The notes under the pieces: generated by a model | Told to the model about the DNA's origin: nothing | The model's database searches: none | Seen by the model: only the letters and a program-made list of their open reading frames with translations | Made by a program: the position numbers and the translations under genes | Origin: Cryptomeria japonica | Taxonomy: Eukaryota; Streptophyta; Pinopsida; Cupressales; Cupressaceae | Assembly: GCF_030272615.1 (NCBI RefSeq) | Contig: NC_081410.1 | Location: 507,617,942-507,681,941 of the forward strand | Direction of reading: 5' to 3' | Length of the DNA stretch: 64,000 bases | Shown here: piece by piece, positions 48,423 to 59,714 of the stretch | How the letters are laid out: every line of letters starts with the position of its first letter | Position numbering within the stretch: position 1 is the first letter of the stretch

Positions 48423-51400
48423 CTATATATAGGTATCCCAACCGGTTTTGAAGGTTTTAGATATGGTTACCAGTCCACTCACTAAATGTGTAAGTGTTTC
48501 TTTCTCAATGACTTCTATCGGTGTGGGCTTCCCAAGCATATCCATACATTCTCTCTTATGTACACCAAGTGAATCCAATCTTGGACTCACCAAACCTCTA
48601 AGAGTCCTTTCTCTTCGAATGATCTTGCCTCTCTCCTTTTCAAAAGAAAAAAATTGATTCTCCAAAGACAAAATTTGTCCATCAATGGATGTAGTAAGTG
48701 ATGTTAGTCCATCAAAATAATTAGCAATATTGGCAATCTTTTCATGCAACTCCTTTAACCTATTATCTACATTTTCTATAAGAATTTCTATATTACAAAA
48801 GACCCTGTAGATGTTAGTACATTGTTTCAAAGAATTTTTAATAAGTATAAGTTTCTCTTCAATCTTCTTCTTCTCTGTCTCAATAATCTGGTCAAAAGCG
48901 GCTTTCTTAGCCAAAGTAAATCTTTCAAGTGCCTGTCGGTCAGAAATTTGCTGCAATGATTGAAAGTTCTTAGATATATGCTTTGTTAATACCTTAAGCT
49001 TGTCAGAAGGTCTTGCTTCATTTTCAATCATACAATCAAGAATCAATCTGTGCAAAACTGTTATTGATTGATCTATCATTCCTTTGTCTGCAAATCCCTC
49101 CTTTATTATCTTTTGAGTAGCCATCATCATTAACTCTGTGGGACTCATCTTTATGATTGATTTCTTCTCAACTTGAGAAGTGTCAATTGCCAAAAGTTTT
49201 GTCGAGGAAACAACTACCAGTATGGTACTAGGAGACTTATCAGTTTTCTTTCCCTTGTCCTCTCCCAGTGTATCCCTTTTCTCATTCTCTTTTGCACTGG
49301 TGGCTTCACCACTTGGTGCAGTATCTGTTACTTCTGGTGGAGTATTATCCACAATATTATTAGTACCCTGTATAGTATCTGCATTGCCTTGCTTAGACTA
49401 TACAAATGTGGTTTCTGTCGGTATAGACTGTATACTCTCATCAATTCTAGCTCTACCTGTCGGTGGTGTTTGTACACTCATAGTTCCTGCCAGTTTATTC
49501 AAAATTTGAACCGAACTTCCCAAAATTCCTTTACCTTTAGATTTGTCTAAAATGGTGGGAGTTGTTGCCTTAGCAAATTCTTCCTAAGAAGTAAGGAAAT
49601 CAGGATTCTTCTGGAAGAATTTGGACCAACCATCTCTGGTCTCATTTATTATCTCATTTACTCTACCCATGATTAGGCTTATTTTTTGGGGTTTTCTGCT
49701 AGAAACAATTTTGTTTGCAACATCTATGCATCGTTTCATTTCCTCATTATTTATAGAGTCACACATATTCAAAAGTTCAACTTCCTTAATTTCCCTAACC
49801 CTCTTTACTGCATCTAACTTATTATACAGTGATAAGGGAATTTCCTTCAAAATTTCTACTAAAGCCTTCTTATATATGTCTATATATAACAAAATTGCTT
49901 CTTCAACTTCATTTTGCTCATTATCATCTAAATCTTCTTAGAAGTTTGAGACATTCTTCAAAATACCATCTTTTGTTACCTCATTTATCAATTCTGCACA
50001 ATTCATTGGGGTAATGATGGTAACATTACTAGATTCAATTGCTTCATCAATTGCACTTTTCTTCTTCTTGCTGGAGGTTGCAGGAGAAGATGAAACTGGT
50101 TTCCTCTTCTTAGTAGGTTTCCTTGCCGGAGGTGAGGGTGCAATTGCTACCCTTCTTACTAACTTCCTCCTTGGCTCCACCTTCTTCTTCTCTATTGGAG
50201 GCTTGTCAACTTTCTTTATATGTACCCTTCTAAATGCAAGAGGTTGATTATCCTCTAGATCAGAGTTAGAAGTGATAGAAGAAATGAAATTCTCAGGCCT
50301 CTTTGCCTCATGAGCACTAGCCACTGCCGGTTGATCTACCGGTTTAGATCCAGAACCTAGTTATGTATCTATCCCATGGATTACATTCTGAACAAATGCA
50401 CACATTTTGTCTATTTTCTTTTCTCTCCTTTTATTATTGAAGCCAATTTTGACTTCAAGAGCCTTTTCCTCCGCAGTGCCAAAATGTTCAGTCTTGTCAT
50501 CTAATGGAACTTCAAGAAGCATTTTTGCATAAAGTTCCAAGATGATGTCATCAACTTCATATCTAGGCTCTGTGACCCATATGGTCCTAGGTTCCACTAC
50601 TTCCATGAGGGTTTCATTAGTTTTTACCATGAAGCAGGTATCAGTGGAGTATTTATCCACAATGTGCTTATAGATCCTCTCTCTCTATCTCATGTTCTCT
50701 TGAAAAGTTTTAAAGAAGCCCCAAAGCTTCTCATCCCTTTCAATGTCAGGACTGGTGATTGCATCTTTGATCTTCATACCTACTGGTATGTCATATGCCC
50801 AACGTTTCTTACCTAAACCCAGTAGCTCATTCATGAAATACAGCATTAGGAAAACAATAAGATTGCCAAACCTAAAAGTTCCTTTCTTCACACCCTTGAT
50901 TTTTCCAAGATTCAACATCAATTCACTTCTTAGCCATTGACATAGATCATATTTTCTATTATTTATTAACATTTGGTGCACAACATGGATAAATGAACTG
51001 GCAACAAAGTTCAATTGACTGGATTGAGTTACCTTGTAGTCGATGATAATGCTGGCAAATTTCACATCAGTGTCTTTGATGGTGTTGATCCTCATTGATC
51101 TTCCATCATGAGTTATGTCGGTGAGATCTTCAACCTTAGTATTAGAGATCTTCTTGCCAGGTTCCTATCCAACTTTGGGTAAGCCAGTGACCACCTAAAT
51201 TGCTTGCTTGGTGAGCATGTAGGGCTGGTCCAGCCAGATGAATTCATTATGGACCCCGCTCAAAACATATTTAATCACTTCATCTTTGAATTCTGATATG
51301 TATAGGAGTTCGGTTAACCCTAGGTCTTCAATCACTTGATATTTAGGCTTGATTGTTCTGGAGCTATTGAGTATCTCAGATTGATACATACCCTTGATCT

Positions 51401-51612
51401 CCTCAATGCCTAAATCCTCCAAGGTGCAGTGAATGTATGCCCTCACATCTTCTACATAGACTATGTCATCAGGAACCCTCGAGAATGCGCTTGTAGAGTC
51501 TTCCTTCTTAGCTATCTGGGGAACTTCCTTAAAAACAAGTTAGAGCATAATCCTTAACCTCAACAACCATGGGATTTTTAATGAAAGTAGGAGCAAATGA
51601 TCTGGATGCCAT
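48423..51612 (-). pseudogene. Element D ORF2: large conserved protein of unknown function
   Basis: It starts at ATG 51612 (MASRSFAPTFIK). One frameshift occurs before 51500, and everything from about 51446 to 48423 is in one frame. Blocks in order are: AFSRVPDDIVYVEDVRAYIH; IKYVLSGVHNEFIWLDQPYM then LTKQAI, stop, VVTGLP; FASIIIDYKVTQSSQLN; TFRFGNLIVFLMLYFMNELL; HIVDKYSTDTCFMVKTNETL and EVVEPRTIWVTEPRYEV. A basic Lys/Arg/Pro-rich linker lies near 50250-50050, and the C-terminal helical domain has MSPTELMMMATQKI. About seven in-frame TAG or TAA codons interrupt it, all explicable by C-to-T at Gln codons. This is the best preserved frame of the three copies. No known catalytic motif is visible. 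Confidence 0.8.
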
Positions 51613-51980
51613 TTCAAAGAAATACCTAAAAGCGATCGTCGATTTGAAGATTTTGATTACTTCTTTGATAACTGCTGGAAATCTTTCAGAGTGCCTTTGC
51701 ACACTTCTGATCGCCTGTGATTTCGCCTTTTCTTCACTCTGGTTTGCTCGAATGTTGGGTGAGTGAAAATGAGTCGATTTTCTCTTTTTATCAGCAAGTA
51801 AACCCTAATCCTTCACTGTCATAAATGCTTAGTGATGTACCCTACCAGATGTCAGTTTCACAGTTTTATGCCCAGTAAACCTTTCTCAATGATCAATACA
51901 ACTCTCCAGGTCTTTTCTCGATCTCTTACGAGGAATATACAAGATTTGCAATGAATTTTCCAACCCCTAAGGCGTATGCC

Positions 51981-53121
51981 TCAGTTATTGGTTGAATTTC
52001 TTGTCGGTGCAAAAATGCTCTTTTCTACTGATGGAGTTACTGGTGCAGTTACCGGTGTAGTTGCATCTTCACTTGGTTCTTCAGACTTTATAACCCATCT
52101 CTTGGTGTAATCTTGTTGTATTTCATCTACCTTTTGCTTTCCTTTCTCATTGCTAACAGGTTTACTCTTGCTTCTGCAGTACTTAGCAATATGACATATT
52201 TTGTTGCATGCATGACATGTAACATTGTTCTTTTCAATTGCTTTAACATATCCGGTGTCATTCCTTGACCTCCATTTACTAGCCAAATGTCCAAACTTTC
52301 CACATGCATGACATTTAACAGTCATTCTGCAATCTTTTTGACTTGTGACCATATTTCTTGCAATTTGTGCATTGACCGAGAACAAAATTGTAGTTTTGAT
52401 TTGCTCTATTTCTACATTGTTTAGCCATATGCCCAAATTTGTTACAAACAAAGCATCTACCATTGAATTTATAAGCATTAGATTGCCTTATCAGTTTACC
52501 TCTGTTCTAATGAGTTCTGCATACCGGTTGTCTAATCTTCATTTGCAGTACTGGAGCTTTCACCTTGTACAAATCCAAGTCCTCTAGAATCTTCACTTTG
52601 CCTATGTCTTTTCAATAAATCATCCAGCTGTGCAACACTAATCCTAAATTTTTCTTTATACTCACTTGTAGTAGTCAGATCATCTCTCAGAGTTATTATT
52701 TGTCTTTCAAGCTCTTGTTTATTATTCTAGGATTGTACCAAATTAGTTTTCAACATATCATTCTCATGAGCCAATCTGCCACATTCTTTAGATTTGTTCT
52801 TCAAAGATATAGCAAGATTTTCTTCCTTCTTCTTTTTGTCCTCAATATCTTTTGACATCCTCATTTTAGGTCTTGCATTTCATTCCTCATGAGCATGTTT
52901 GCTTGACTCAGTTTCTGACATTGTTCATTGAGTTCATTTTTCTCTTCATCATCCTGGTTTTGCAAAAGTTCCTTCCTCCTAACTTGAGATGATGATAACC
53001 TTTCTTGCAAGACAAGAATGAATTCATTAGCAAAATTTAATTCATCTTGCAGTTTTAAGTTCTTCAACCTTTCAGCATCATAATCCTCAAGTGCCATCTC
53101 AAGTTGCTTCTCCATAGCCAT
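51981..53121 (-). pseudogene. Element D ORF1: coiled coil with four tandem zinc knuckles
   Basis: The likely start is ATG 53121 (MAMEKQLEMALEDYDAERL), about 60 bases past the primer site. A coiled coil runs to about 52600, with a stop at 52861 and at least one shift. Four knuckles follow: CFVCNKFGHMAKQC (about 52460), CTNCKKYGHKSKRL (last Cys lost), CHACGKFGHLASKW (last Cys lost) and CHACNKICHIAKYC. A Thr/Pro/Val-rich tail ends at 51981. The architecture is the same as in B and C. Confidence 0.75.
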
Positions 53122-53180
53122 GTTTAATGATTTCGGTTTCAGGATCTTTCTCAAGGTGTTAAACTTCCTCTGAGGCACCA

Positions 53181-53192
53181 AGCTCTGATACC
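53181..53192 (-). promoter_or_regulatory. Primer-binding site of element D
   Basis: Minus-strand TGGTATCAGAGC, identical to the element A site and two bases from the LTR. Confidence 0.95.
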
Positions 53193-53194
53193 AA

Positions 53195-54134
53195 TTGGAA
53201 TCCAATAACACCGAGAGGGGGGGGGTGAATCAGTGTTCTGCCGGTAACATATGATTTAACCATTTTATAACATACACATATAAACCAGTAAATGAAGAAA
53301 CATATAACTTGAAGTAAATAAACCATCCACATTAATGGACACCATAACACACATAATTTATACGTGGAAAACCTCAAAGAGGAAAACCCACAGTGGGATT
53401 TATGACTGACAATATCAATTCACTAGCCATATGAAAGATATTACATAGTATGGGGGCCTGCACATGCAGGAAGGCACACTGCCTAGAGCACACTACTCAA
53501 TACAAAAGAGTCTCACTGACTACAAGCTTCTGCTAAGATAAAACAGTAATGATGAACTCACAAAATGCATCTGCAATGCCAAAAAGAGTTCTAGTTATAG
53601 CTTTGTTCTGTATCGGTTCATAAACCCTGAACACTTCTATCGGTATCTCGTTTCCTTCAAGAATGTTTTACAAACCATCTACAGATCATTGCATGATACA
53701 ACATTCGCATACAAATGATCTACATACATATCCTTCGCATTACACAGTTCTACTGCCTTGTCATGTATTCTCTCCTATTCCATTATCTATCACAATGACC
53801 TAATAAACTGACTTATATACCTTTTACAAACAATATGCCTTATGTCGGCTTACAATACATTACAAAAGATATACAATGTCGGCCCAATACAATAATTACA
53901 AAATGATTTTACAAATAAAACTTCCTTTGGATCCCTGACTGATTTCAGCTTCACTGAAGTGTTGGATGCCGGTGTCGGTGTCGGTGTCGGTTCCAGTTGT
54001 GACCCTGAATATTCCAATGCCGGTATCTGCCGGTGTATGCCTCCTAATGCCGGTATATGCTGGTGTATGCCTCCTATAGAATCATGTTGCCATCAATGAC
54101 AACATATGAATCCAATGAGTGGCAGTTGCCAACA
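53195..54134 (-). repeat. 5' LTR of element D
   Basis: Same ends as the 3' copy. It contains the conserved purine run GAGAGGGGGGGGGTGAATCAG (plus strand) just inside its 3' terminus, and an expanded GTCGGTGTCGGTGTCGG stretch near 53970. Confidence 0.9.
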
Positions 54135-54663
54135 AAATCTAATTATTGAAGGATGAAACCATTACTCATGTTTTTGCATATGCACCAAAACCCTTCATCA
54201 TGAATCTTACATTCAATTTCAAGATTGACAACCACTCGACTATGAATATAAGTAGAGTTTCCAAATTTAGACCATAATTATATATGTCATAAATATAATA
54301 ATATGAATACTAATTATATATTTATTTTGATATCTCAAAGTCATCCATGACAAATTTGATATAACTTTTCAAAATATAATTTTAAACCAAAATAATAATA
54401 TCACACACTTAATACCACGGTTACAAAATTAACATTATAAAATTCTAATCCCCTAATTAATAAAAAACTACTGAATTCCTTAACAATTTGATGCCTTTTG
54501 ACCAACTTGTTCTACACACTTTCCTCTTGACAAACCTTCTTACTAGGTAACTAATATAAATGAAGTTGTTGCGTAACCATTCCATACATGTTTTAGTGGG
54601 TTTTCTTCTCCATCAGATATATATGAGTTCGGAGATTGAGGAGCTGTCGACTAGGCGACACAA
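54135..54663. other. Stretch without a gene between element D and the P450 gene
   Basis: AT-rich. The first bases are the right target copy (AAATC). No frame or repeat was seen. It probably includes the 3' flank of the P450 gene. Confidence 0.5.
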
Positions 54664-54903
54664 ATGAGCTAATTATAGATAAGACAATGGGAAAAACTTC
54701 TTAAATGCTGTGCAGGAGTGCAACAGAAATCGGACAATAATAGCCATGCAAAGACACCTATCAGACAAGAGTCTCTTAGGTAGATGAGCTAATTATAGAT
54801 AAGACAATGGGAAAAACTTCTTAAATGCTGTGCAGGAGTGCAACAGAAATCGGACAATAATAGCCATGCAAAGACACCTATCAGACAAGAGTCTCTTAGG
54901 TAG
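54664..54903. repeat. Exact 120-bp tandem duplication over the P450 stop codon
   Basis: Bases 54664-54783 and 54784-54903 appear identical at every position. The copy nearer the gene contains the last codons and the stop (54896-54898) plus 3' flank. The farther copy repeats them as non-coding sequence. The lack of differences suggests a recent event, or an assembly artefact. Confidence 0.93.
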
Positions 54904-56524
54904 GATAGTCAGCTGTCAGCCTCCATGAAGGGCTGACAAGCAGTGGAGTTTTTCTGGGTACAGTTAATCCAAACTCTTCCGCCATATCCACCTCGCCCTG
55001 CACACTCCAGTCAAAGCAATGAAGAAGCTGAGCAAGTGCCAACTCAACAACAGAAAGACCCATGGAAATTCCAGGGCACCCTCTTCTTCCTGTTCCGAAT
55101 GGCAGCAAATCAAAATCCTGACCTCTCACATCCTTATTACACCCCATAAACCGCTCGGGCTTGAACTGATGAGCATCTTCCCAAACGTTTTCAGCCCTTC
55201 CTATCGCCCACACATTCACATACAAGCGTGTCTTTGGCGGAATGAAATATCCTCCAACACTGCAGCCTTCCATCGATTCATGCGGAATGAGAAGAGGAAA
55301 CGGCGGATGAAGTCGGAAAGTTTCCTTCACTACGCATTGTAGATAGTCGAAGCTCATGACGTCACTCTCCTTTACTAGGCGGTCTCTGCCTATTGCAGAT
55401 TCAATCTCTTTCTGTGCTCGATCCAGCGTTGCACGATTCTTCAGGAGCTCACTCATGGCCCATTCTATTGTTGTCGACGATGTTTCGATTCCCGCATCTA
55501 ACATGTCCTGCACAATTTTCCTCCTCTTCTTAAGTAAATGCACACTTCATATAAAAGAGAATGGCATATATCAAAGCTGATCCGTGAGATTCTTAAAACT
55601 TACCAAGATTATCCCTTTGATCTGGACCCGTGAGATTGTTTGTCCCTCCGTCTCGGCCATGTCGAGCAGCACGTCTACCATATCTTTAACGCGATCTTCT
55701 TCCTTCGATTTTCCTTCTCCCAATCTACGATGAATGTGCTCTTCGATTACCTTCTCTGCAAATCCATCGAATATTTTGTGAACAGCCTGCATGCGACGGC
55801 GGATGCCTTGGAAGTCGATCCAGTCGAGATAAGGAACGAAATCACCAACGCAAAATACCCCGGCCACAGAAAACATCTCTTCAACCATTTCTTTGAAGCC
55901 ATGCCCTCCATTCAAGTCGCTGTCGGAGTAGGTCGTGCTGGCAAACATTCTGCAGGTAATATTTCGAGTAATGGAGGAGAGACTCTTTTTCAAATCCACA
56001 GAGTGCGCTCCGCGCCCGCTTTCCTGCCAGATGGAGGCGATCATGGCAGACACTTCGTCCTCTCTCACGAATCTGAAAGAATTGATTCTCTTCACTGTGA
56101 GCAGCTCCACCGTGCACAGCTTTCTCACTTGCCTCCAGGGTGCTCCATAGGGGGCAAACGACACGTTATTATGATCATAGCATAAGTGTTTCCCCAGTGT
56201 ACAGTTTGGTCTTGTTGCAAAGGCCAAATCATGCGTTTTGAGGAATTCTTTTGCCATTGCAGGAGAAGACACCACAACTGTGGTGACGGAGCCCAAACGG
56301 AGAGACATAATGGATCCGTATTTCTTTGCCAGAACCGTGAGAGACTGATGAGGAAGGTTTCCCAAGAGATGGATACTTCCTATGAGAGGCCATGGACGTG
56401 GTCCGGGGGGCAGTTTCATTTTTCTGCCATCCCTCCTCAGCTTATAGAGGAAGAAGTAGAAGAAGAAGAAAACCCCAAGTCCAATAGTGACGGCCCCATT
56501 GAAGGAGCAAGGGAGGGATTCCAT
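54896..56524 (-). CDS. Cytochrome P450 monooxygenase, CYP71 clan (two exons)
   Basis: A membrane-bound haem-thiolate monooxygenase of the endoplasmic reticulum, of the type used in plant specialised metabolism; the substrate cannot be read from sequence. Exon 1 is 56524-55604 and exon 2 is 55507-54896. The 96-bp intron (GTAAGT...TGCAG) is in phase 0. The product is 510 residues, normal for the family. Visible features: N-terminal anchor at about 12-27; proline hinge PPGPRPWP (39-46); I-helix AGIETS (312-317); ETFR (369-372); PERF (424-427); haem loop FGTGRRGCPG (444-453) with Cys451. All key residues are intact, so it may be functional. The ATG at 56524 is the first in frame before the anchor. 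The sequence resembles the gymnosperm CYP750-type families from memory; a family name is not certain. The 3' end is duplicated, and an LTR element lies about 760 bp downstream. Confidence 0.95.
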
Positions 56525-59370
56525 GATTTGAGAAAAGGGAAAGCTGCAAGCCTGCAATCAATGGAAACCCACGAAACAACCCTTGTCAATTAATAATAAA
56601 AATATCAGTAGAATGTGTGGCAGGTGAGAAGAGACGTTTATGTGGTCGAATGACTTCATCTACCAGTCAATAATAAAATGTGTTAAATAGAAGGAGACGT
56701 CGCGTCACCCTCGCATCCTCTCACAAATAAACTACCTAATTAAATCTTACTGTGATAGATTTTTTTGATGTCAGTTAATATTTGAAGAGAATTAATGTCA
56801 AGCATGTTAAATTACGTACCATAAACAAACCAAAAAAATTAAATTAAATTGATAATAGATTGACAGTAATTGTTTTTTATAAGTATAAATAATATATAAT
56901 AATAATAATAGATTTTAGGTATAGAATAAGAAAAGTTTTTCAATATTATAATCGAATAAGAATCTTATAGGGGTCCAATGGAAGACGTTTTCAACATAAA
57001 TTTGTATCTTTATTCTGTGGGATATATTTTTAAAATAAAGTTGTCTTGACATAATGTTCATATATTTGTTTAGTTTGTGTTATATTTATAAATAAAAAAT
57101 AGAAAAATCTCTTAAATCTATAGAATAGATCTTTGTAATATTACTATTATATTTTTGTTTCTATCTTGGTCTAAATAGTCAATACATGGTCACCATTTGT
57201 GCTTAGGTTTCTCGAAGTCTTAGGTTTATGTACAAAAAGTTAAAGGTTAAAGTACCAAGGAAATGCCAAGTCCAAAATCAAAATTGACTTTCATTTTTTA
57301 TTACGTTATCATGCCAAAAAATAAGTGCATGATTTAGGTATTTTGTTGTGTTTTTATTAAACACGCTTCTATGTTTTTCATGGAAGCAACGCTCAATTGC
57401 TCTAGTTTTGGCCCACATTTTAGGTTATGAAGGTATATTTACCATGTTGCAATGGTAGTGCTAAATTTCGGGGGCTCATGAATTCTTATCCATGTTGCAG
57501 AAATCATTGAAGAGGTGCATGACATTTTCTATTAAGAACAAAGGTTTTCTAGGAGCCTATTTGCATTTCACCCACATTGTTGGATTGTAAAAGAGACATG
57601 TTGTGCTTCATAGATGTTAGAGATATCTTAGGGATATTTTCACACCTTATCCACACATTCAAAGCTCCCTCAAATGTATATTCTGAATGTTATGCACCCT
57701 ACACCTATAATTCTATCTATCATATGAAGTTTTACTAAATGAAGTTTTGTCAAAATTTGTTGTCTTTGTCAAGGATGTCAAGAAAACCCTTTAAAAGGAA
57801 ATAGAAACTTTAAAACCATATATTTCATGTATAGATAAAAGAATCCTATGAGAAATGATAGGGTGGAGAAATGGTTCTAAACCGTTGAGATGGAAAAAGG
57901 GACAAAGAGGTTGCTAAATGTGGTAGACTAAAGAGAATAGGCATAATGGAGATAAGTGGTTGAGTGATAGTTTATAGTGAAAATGTATTAATAATAGTTA
58001 TTAAAAGAAAAGTTGAGGGTATTCATAGATAAAGTAAAATATTGAGTTAATTCGTGGCAATGTAAGATGAAGTTTAATACGTCACATGTTAGTAGAGGTC
58101 AATGAATGATAATATATGAATTGTTGGAATGTCAATGAAGGCTTGGTGGCTTTATATGATATTCATGTTTTAGTTGTAAATACTAAATAATTTTAATCGA
58201 GCATTTAACCATCAAGAGATAGTCATATTACATTTATAATAGCATTAAGGCTTGTTGTCTATGAAGAATATTAAAAAAATTATCATCACTACACTTCATA
58301 AGGCTTGTCAAAAGTGTGATAATAGCTATAAGGTTTTGGGGGCAATAGTCTACAAGTGGTCTTCAAATGATAGTGGTGAGCTTTCAAAAAGTGTGTTTTT
58401 ATGCATGACAAATATATAGAATTGTAGATTATGTTTTGAAGAGAACAAGGATTGGAATGGCATTTGTAAAATCTTTCACACCTTATAGAAGTATCACTGC
58501 CATGTGCTTGTGCAATCCAATAAAGTGATTGCTTAAGGTGTTATGACATAGCATTACTATCCATAACATAAAGGTGGAACCATCATTAAACATAAATGTG
58601 AGTTCCTTAAAAGAGATTTTAAAAGTGATTAGAGATTTGAAATCACAATGTTTAGCCATACAAAGAGATAATGATTTGCTATTCTTGTAAGGAATGTATG
58701 AAAGTAAATGAATAGAGGTATTGAAGGTTGCATACAATGGAAAGAAGAAGCTAAAAATAATCATGGTGCTAAAAAGCATATTTACATTTTAATTATTTGA
58801 GTGGTAAACCACCCACCAATTCTTAAGACTTTCATGAGTAGCATTATTTTAATTTATGATGGTACCTTTAAAAAATGATAGTCAAAAGACAATGATAGGA
58901 TTCATGGGTCGTTCCACAATAGGAAAATATCATGGCACATTGGAAATCTCCAAAGGAATAAGCATTGGACAATCCACAAAACAGTATCGTATTAAGCAAT
59001 CAAATGGGGTGTTATAATGAGCTAACATCATGAAAGGAAACATAGCTTGATGTACATGAAATCGTGATAGTTGAGAAGTAGTTGATGACATTGAAGGGTC
59101 TTATGGAAGAAGAATGAATGAGAGGATAGCTAAGAAACAAGGTTTGCCAAGTAATAAATCTACAACTTCAATAGAGAACACATGACAAGTAGTTAGGAGA
59201 GGAGATATCAAGACATTGATGGCATTCCCATAAATATGTTACATAATGGTGTAGAGAGAAAAAATGCTAAGGGAATATGATAGTAGGTAGTTTTTTCTTG
59301 TATACTAAATCATAATGATATTTCTTTCAATTTTAATAAATTATTATGCATTGATGACATGAACACTAGT
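56525..59370. other. P450 upstream region and AT-rich DNA without a gene
   Basis: The first few hundred bases are the 5' flank of the P450 gene. They include an AT-rich stretch (minus-strand ATATTTTTATTATTAAT about 70-85 bp before the ATG) and two TTGAC cores, which are only candidate promoter elements. Further on I find only short, stop-rich frames and no repeats of note. Confidence 0.5.
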
Positions 59371-59714
59371 TGTGATACATTGATCCTAAGAATAATGATC
59401 TAAGTTAAATGGTAAGAATCCCTCATGATTATGTTAATTATATTGAAGTAATAATATTAGAATCATTTTAAGACTCTAACTTATCCTAGAGAATATTATT
59501 GAGTTCTGTCACAACTCTACTTCCTCTAGATTGAAACACTTATCTCAAACTTGTCCACTCTTCCTAACTGCTCTTGCCTATTCAAGCAGAGCCTATTGTA
59601 CATTGTTATTCACCTCTTCTCAATATAATATTGTGTTGAATCTCTCTTAACTGTGGAGGATGTCCTGCAGATTGGCTCCTCCATTGGGTGGAAACACCTA
59701 CATGGTATTAGAGC
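59371..59714 (+). repeat. Possible Copia LTR end with primer-binding site
   Basis: TGGTATTAGAGC (59703-59714) is one base from the classical tRNA-Met primer site and directly follows CTACA, a plausible LTR end. A plausible LTR start is TGTGATACATTG at 59371. No second LTR was found in the window, so the boundaries are tentative. Confidence 0.4.

Larger units (their letters stand above)
47189..54134 (-). mobile_element. Element D: RT-less LTR element with ORF1 and large ORF2
   Basis: LTRs are at 47189-48112 (924 bp) and 53195-54134 (940 bp); the right copy is the 5' LTR. The primer site (53192-53181) is the exact TGGTATCAGAGC. The PPT (48124-48113) and its flank match element A exactly over 29 bases. 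AAATC directly follows the right LTR and also occurs at 47181-47185, three bases (AGT) away from the left LTR. This indicates a target duplication with 3 extra bases at the element end. ORF1 and ORF2 correspond to those of B and C. Its end lies only about 760 bp from the P450 stop codon. Confidence 0.9.

Noticed and set aside
24614-51612. Naming ORF2 as a known plant transposase-type domain or an envelope
   Set aside because: The WLDxP and EPRT motifs did not match any family I can recall with confidence, and no transmembrane or catalytic pattern supports either label.
56525-56557. Upstream extension of the P450 protein (QACSFPFSQI before the Met)
   Set aside because: The extension has no ATG, only TTG. 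The ATG at 56524 gives a standard-length N-terminal anchor.
55640-56593. Plus-strand frames of 135-181 codons opposite the P450 gene
   Set aside because: They are antisense shadows of GC-rich coding exons. The minus strand carries all P450 motifs and a proper intron.
58483-58779. 98-codon minus-strand frame
   Set aside because: Hydrophobic, AT-driven composition, no recognisable domain, and surrounded by stop-rich DNA.
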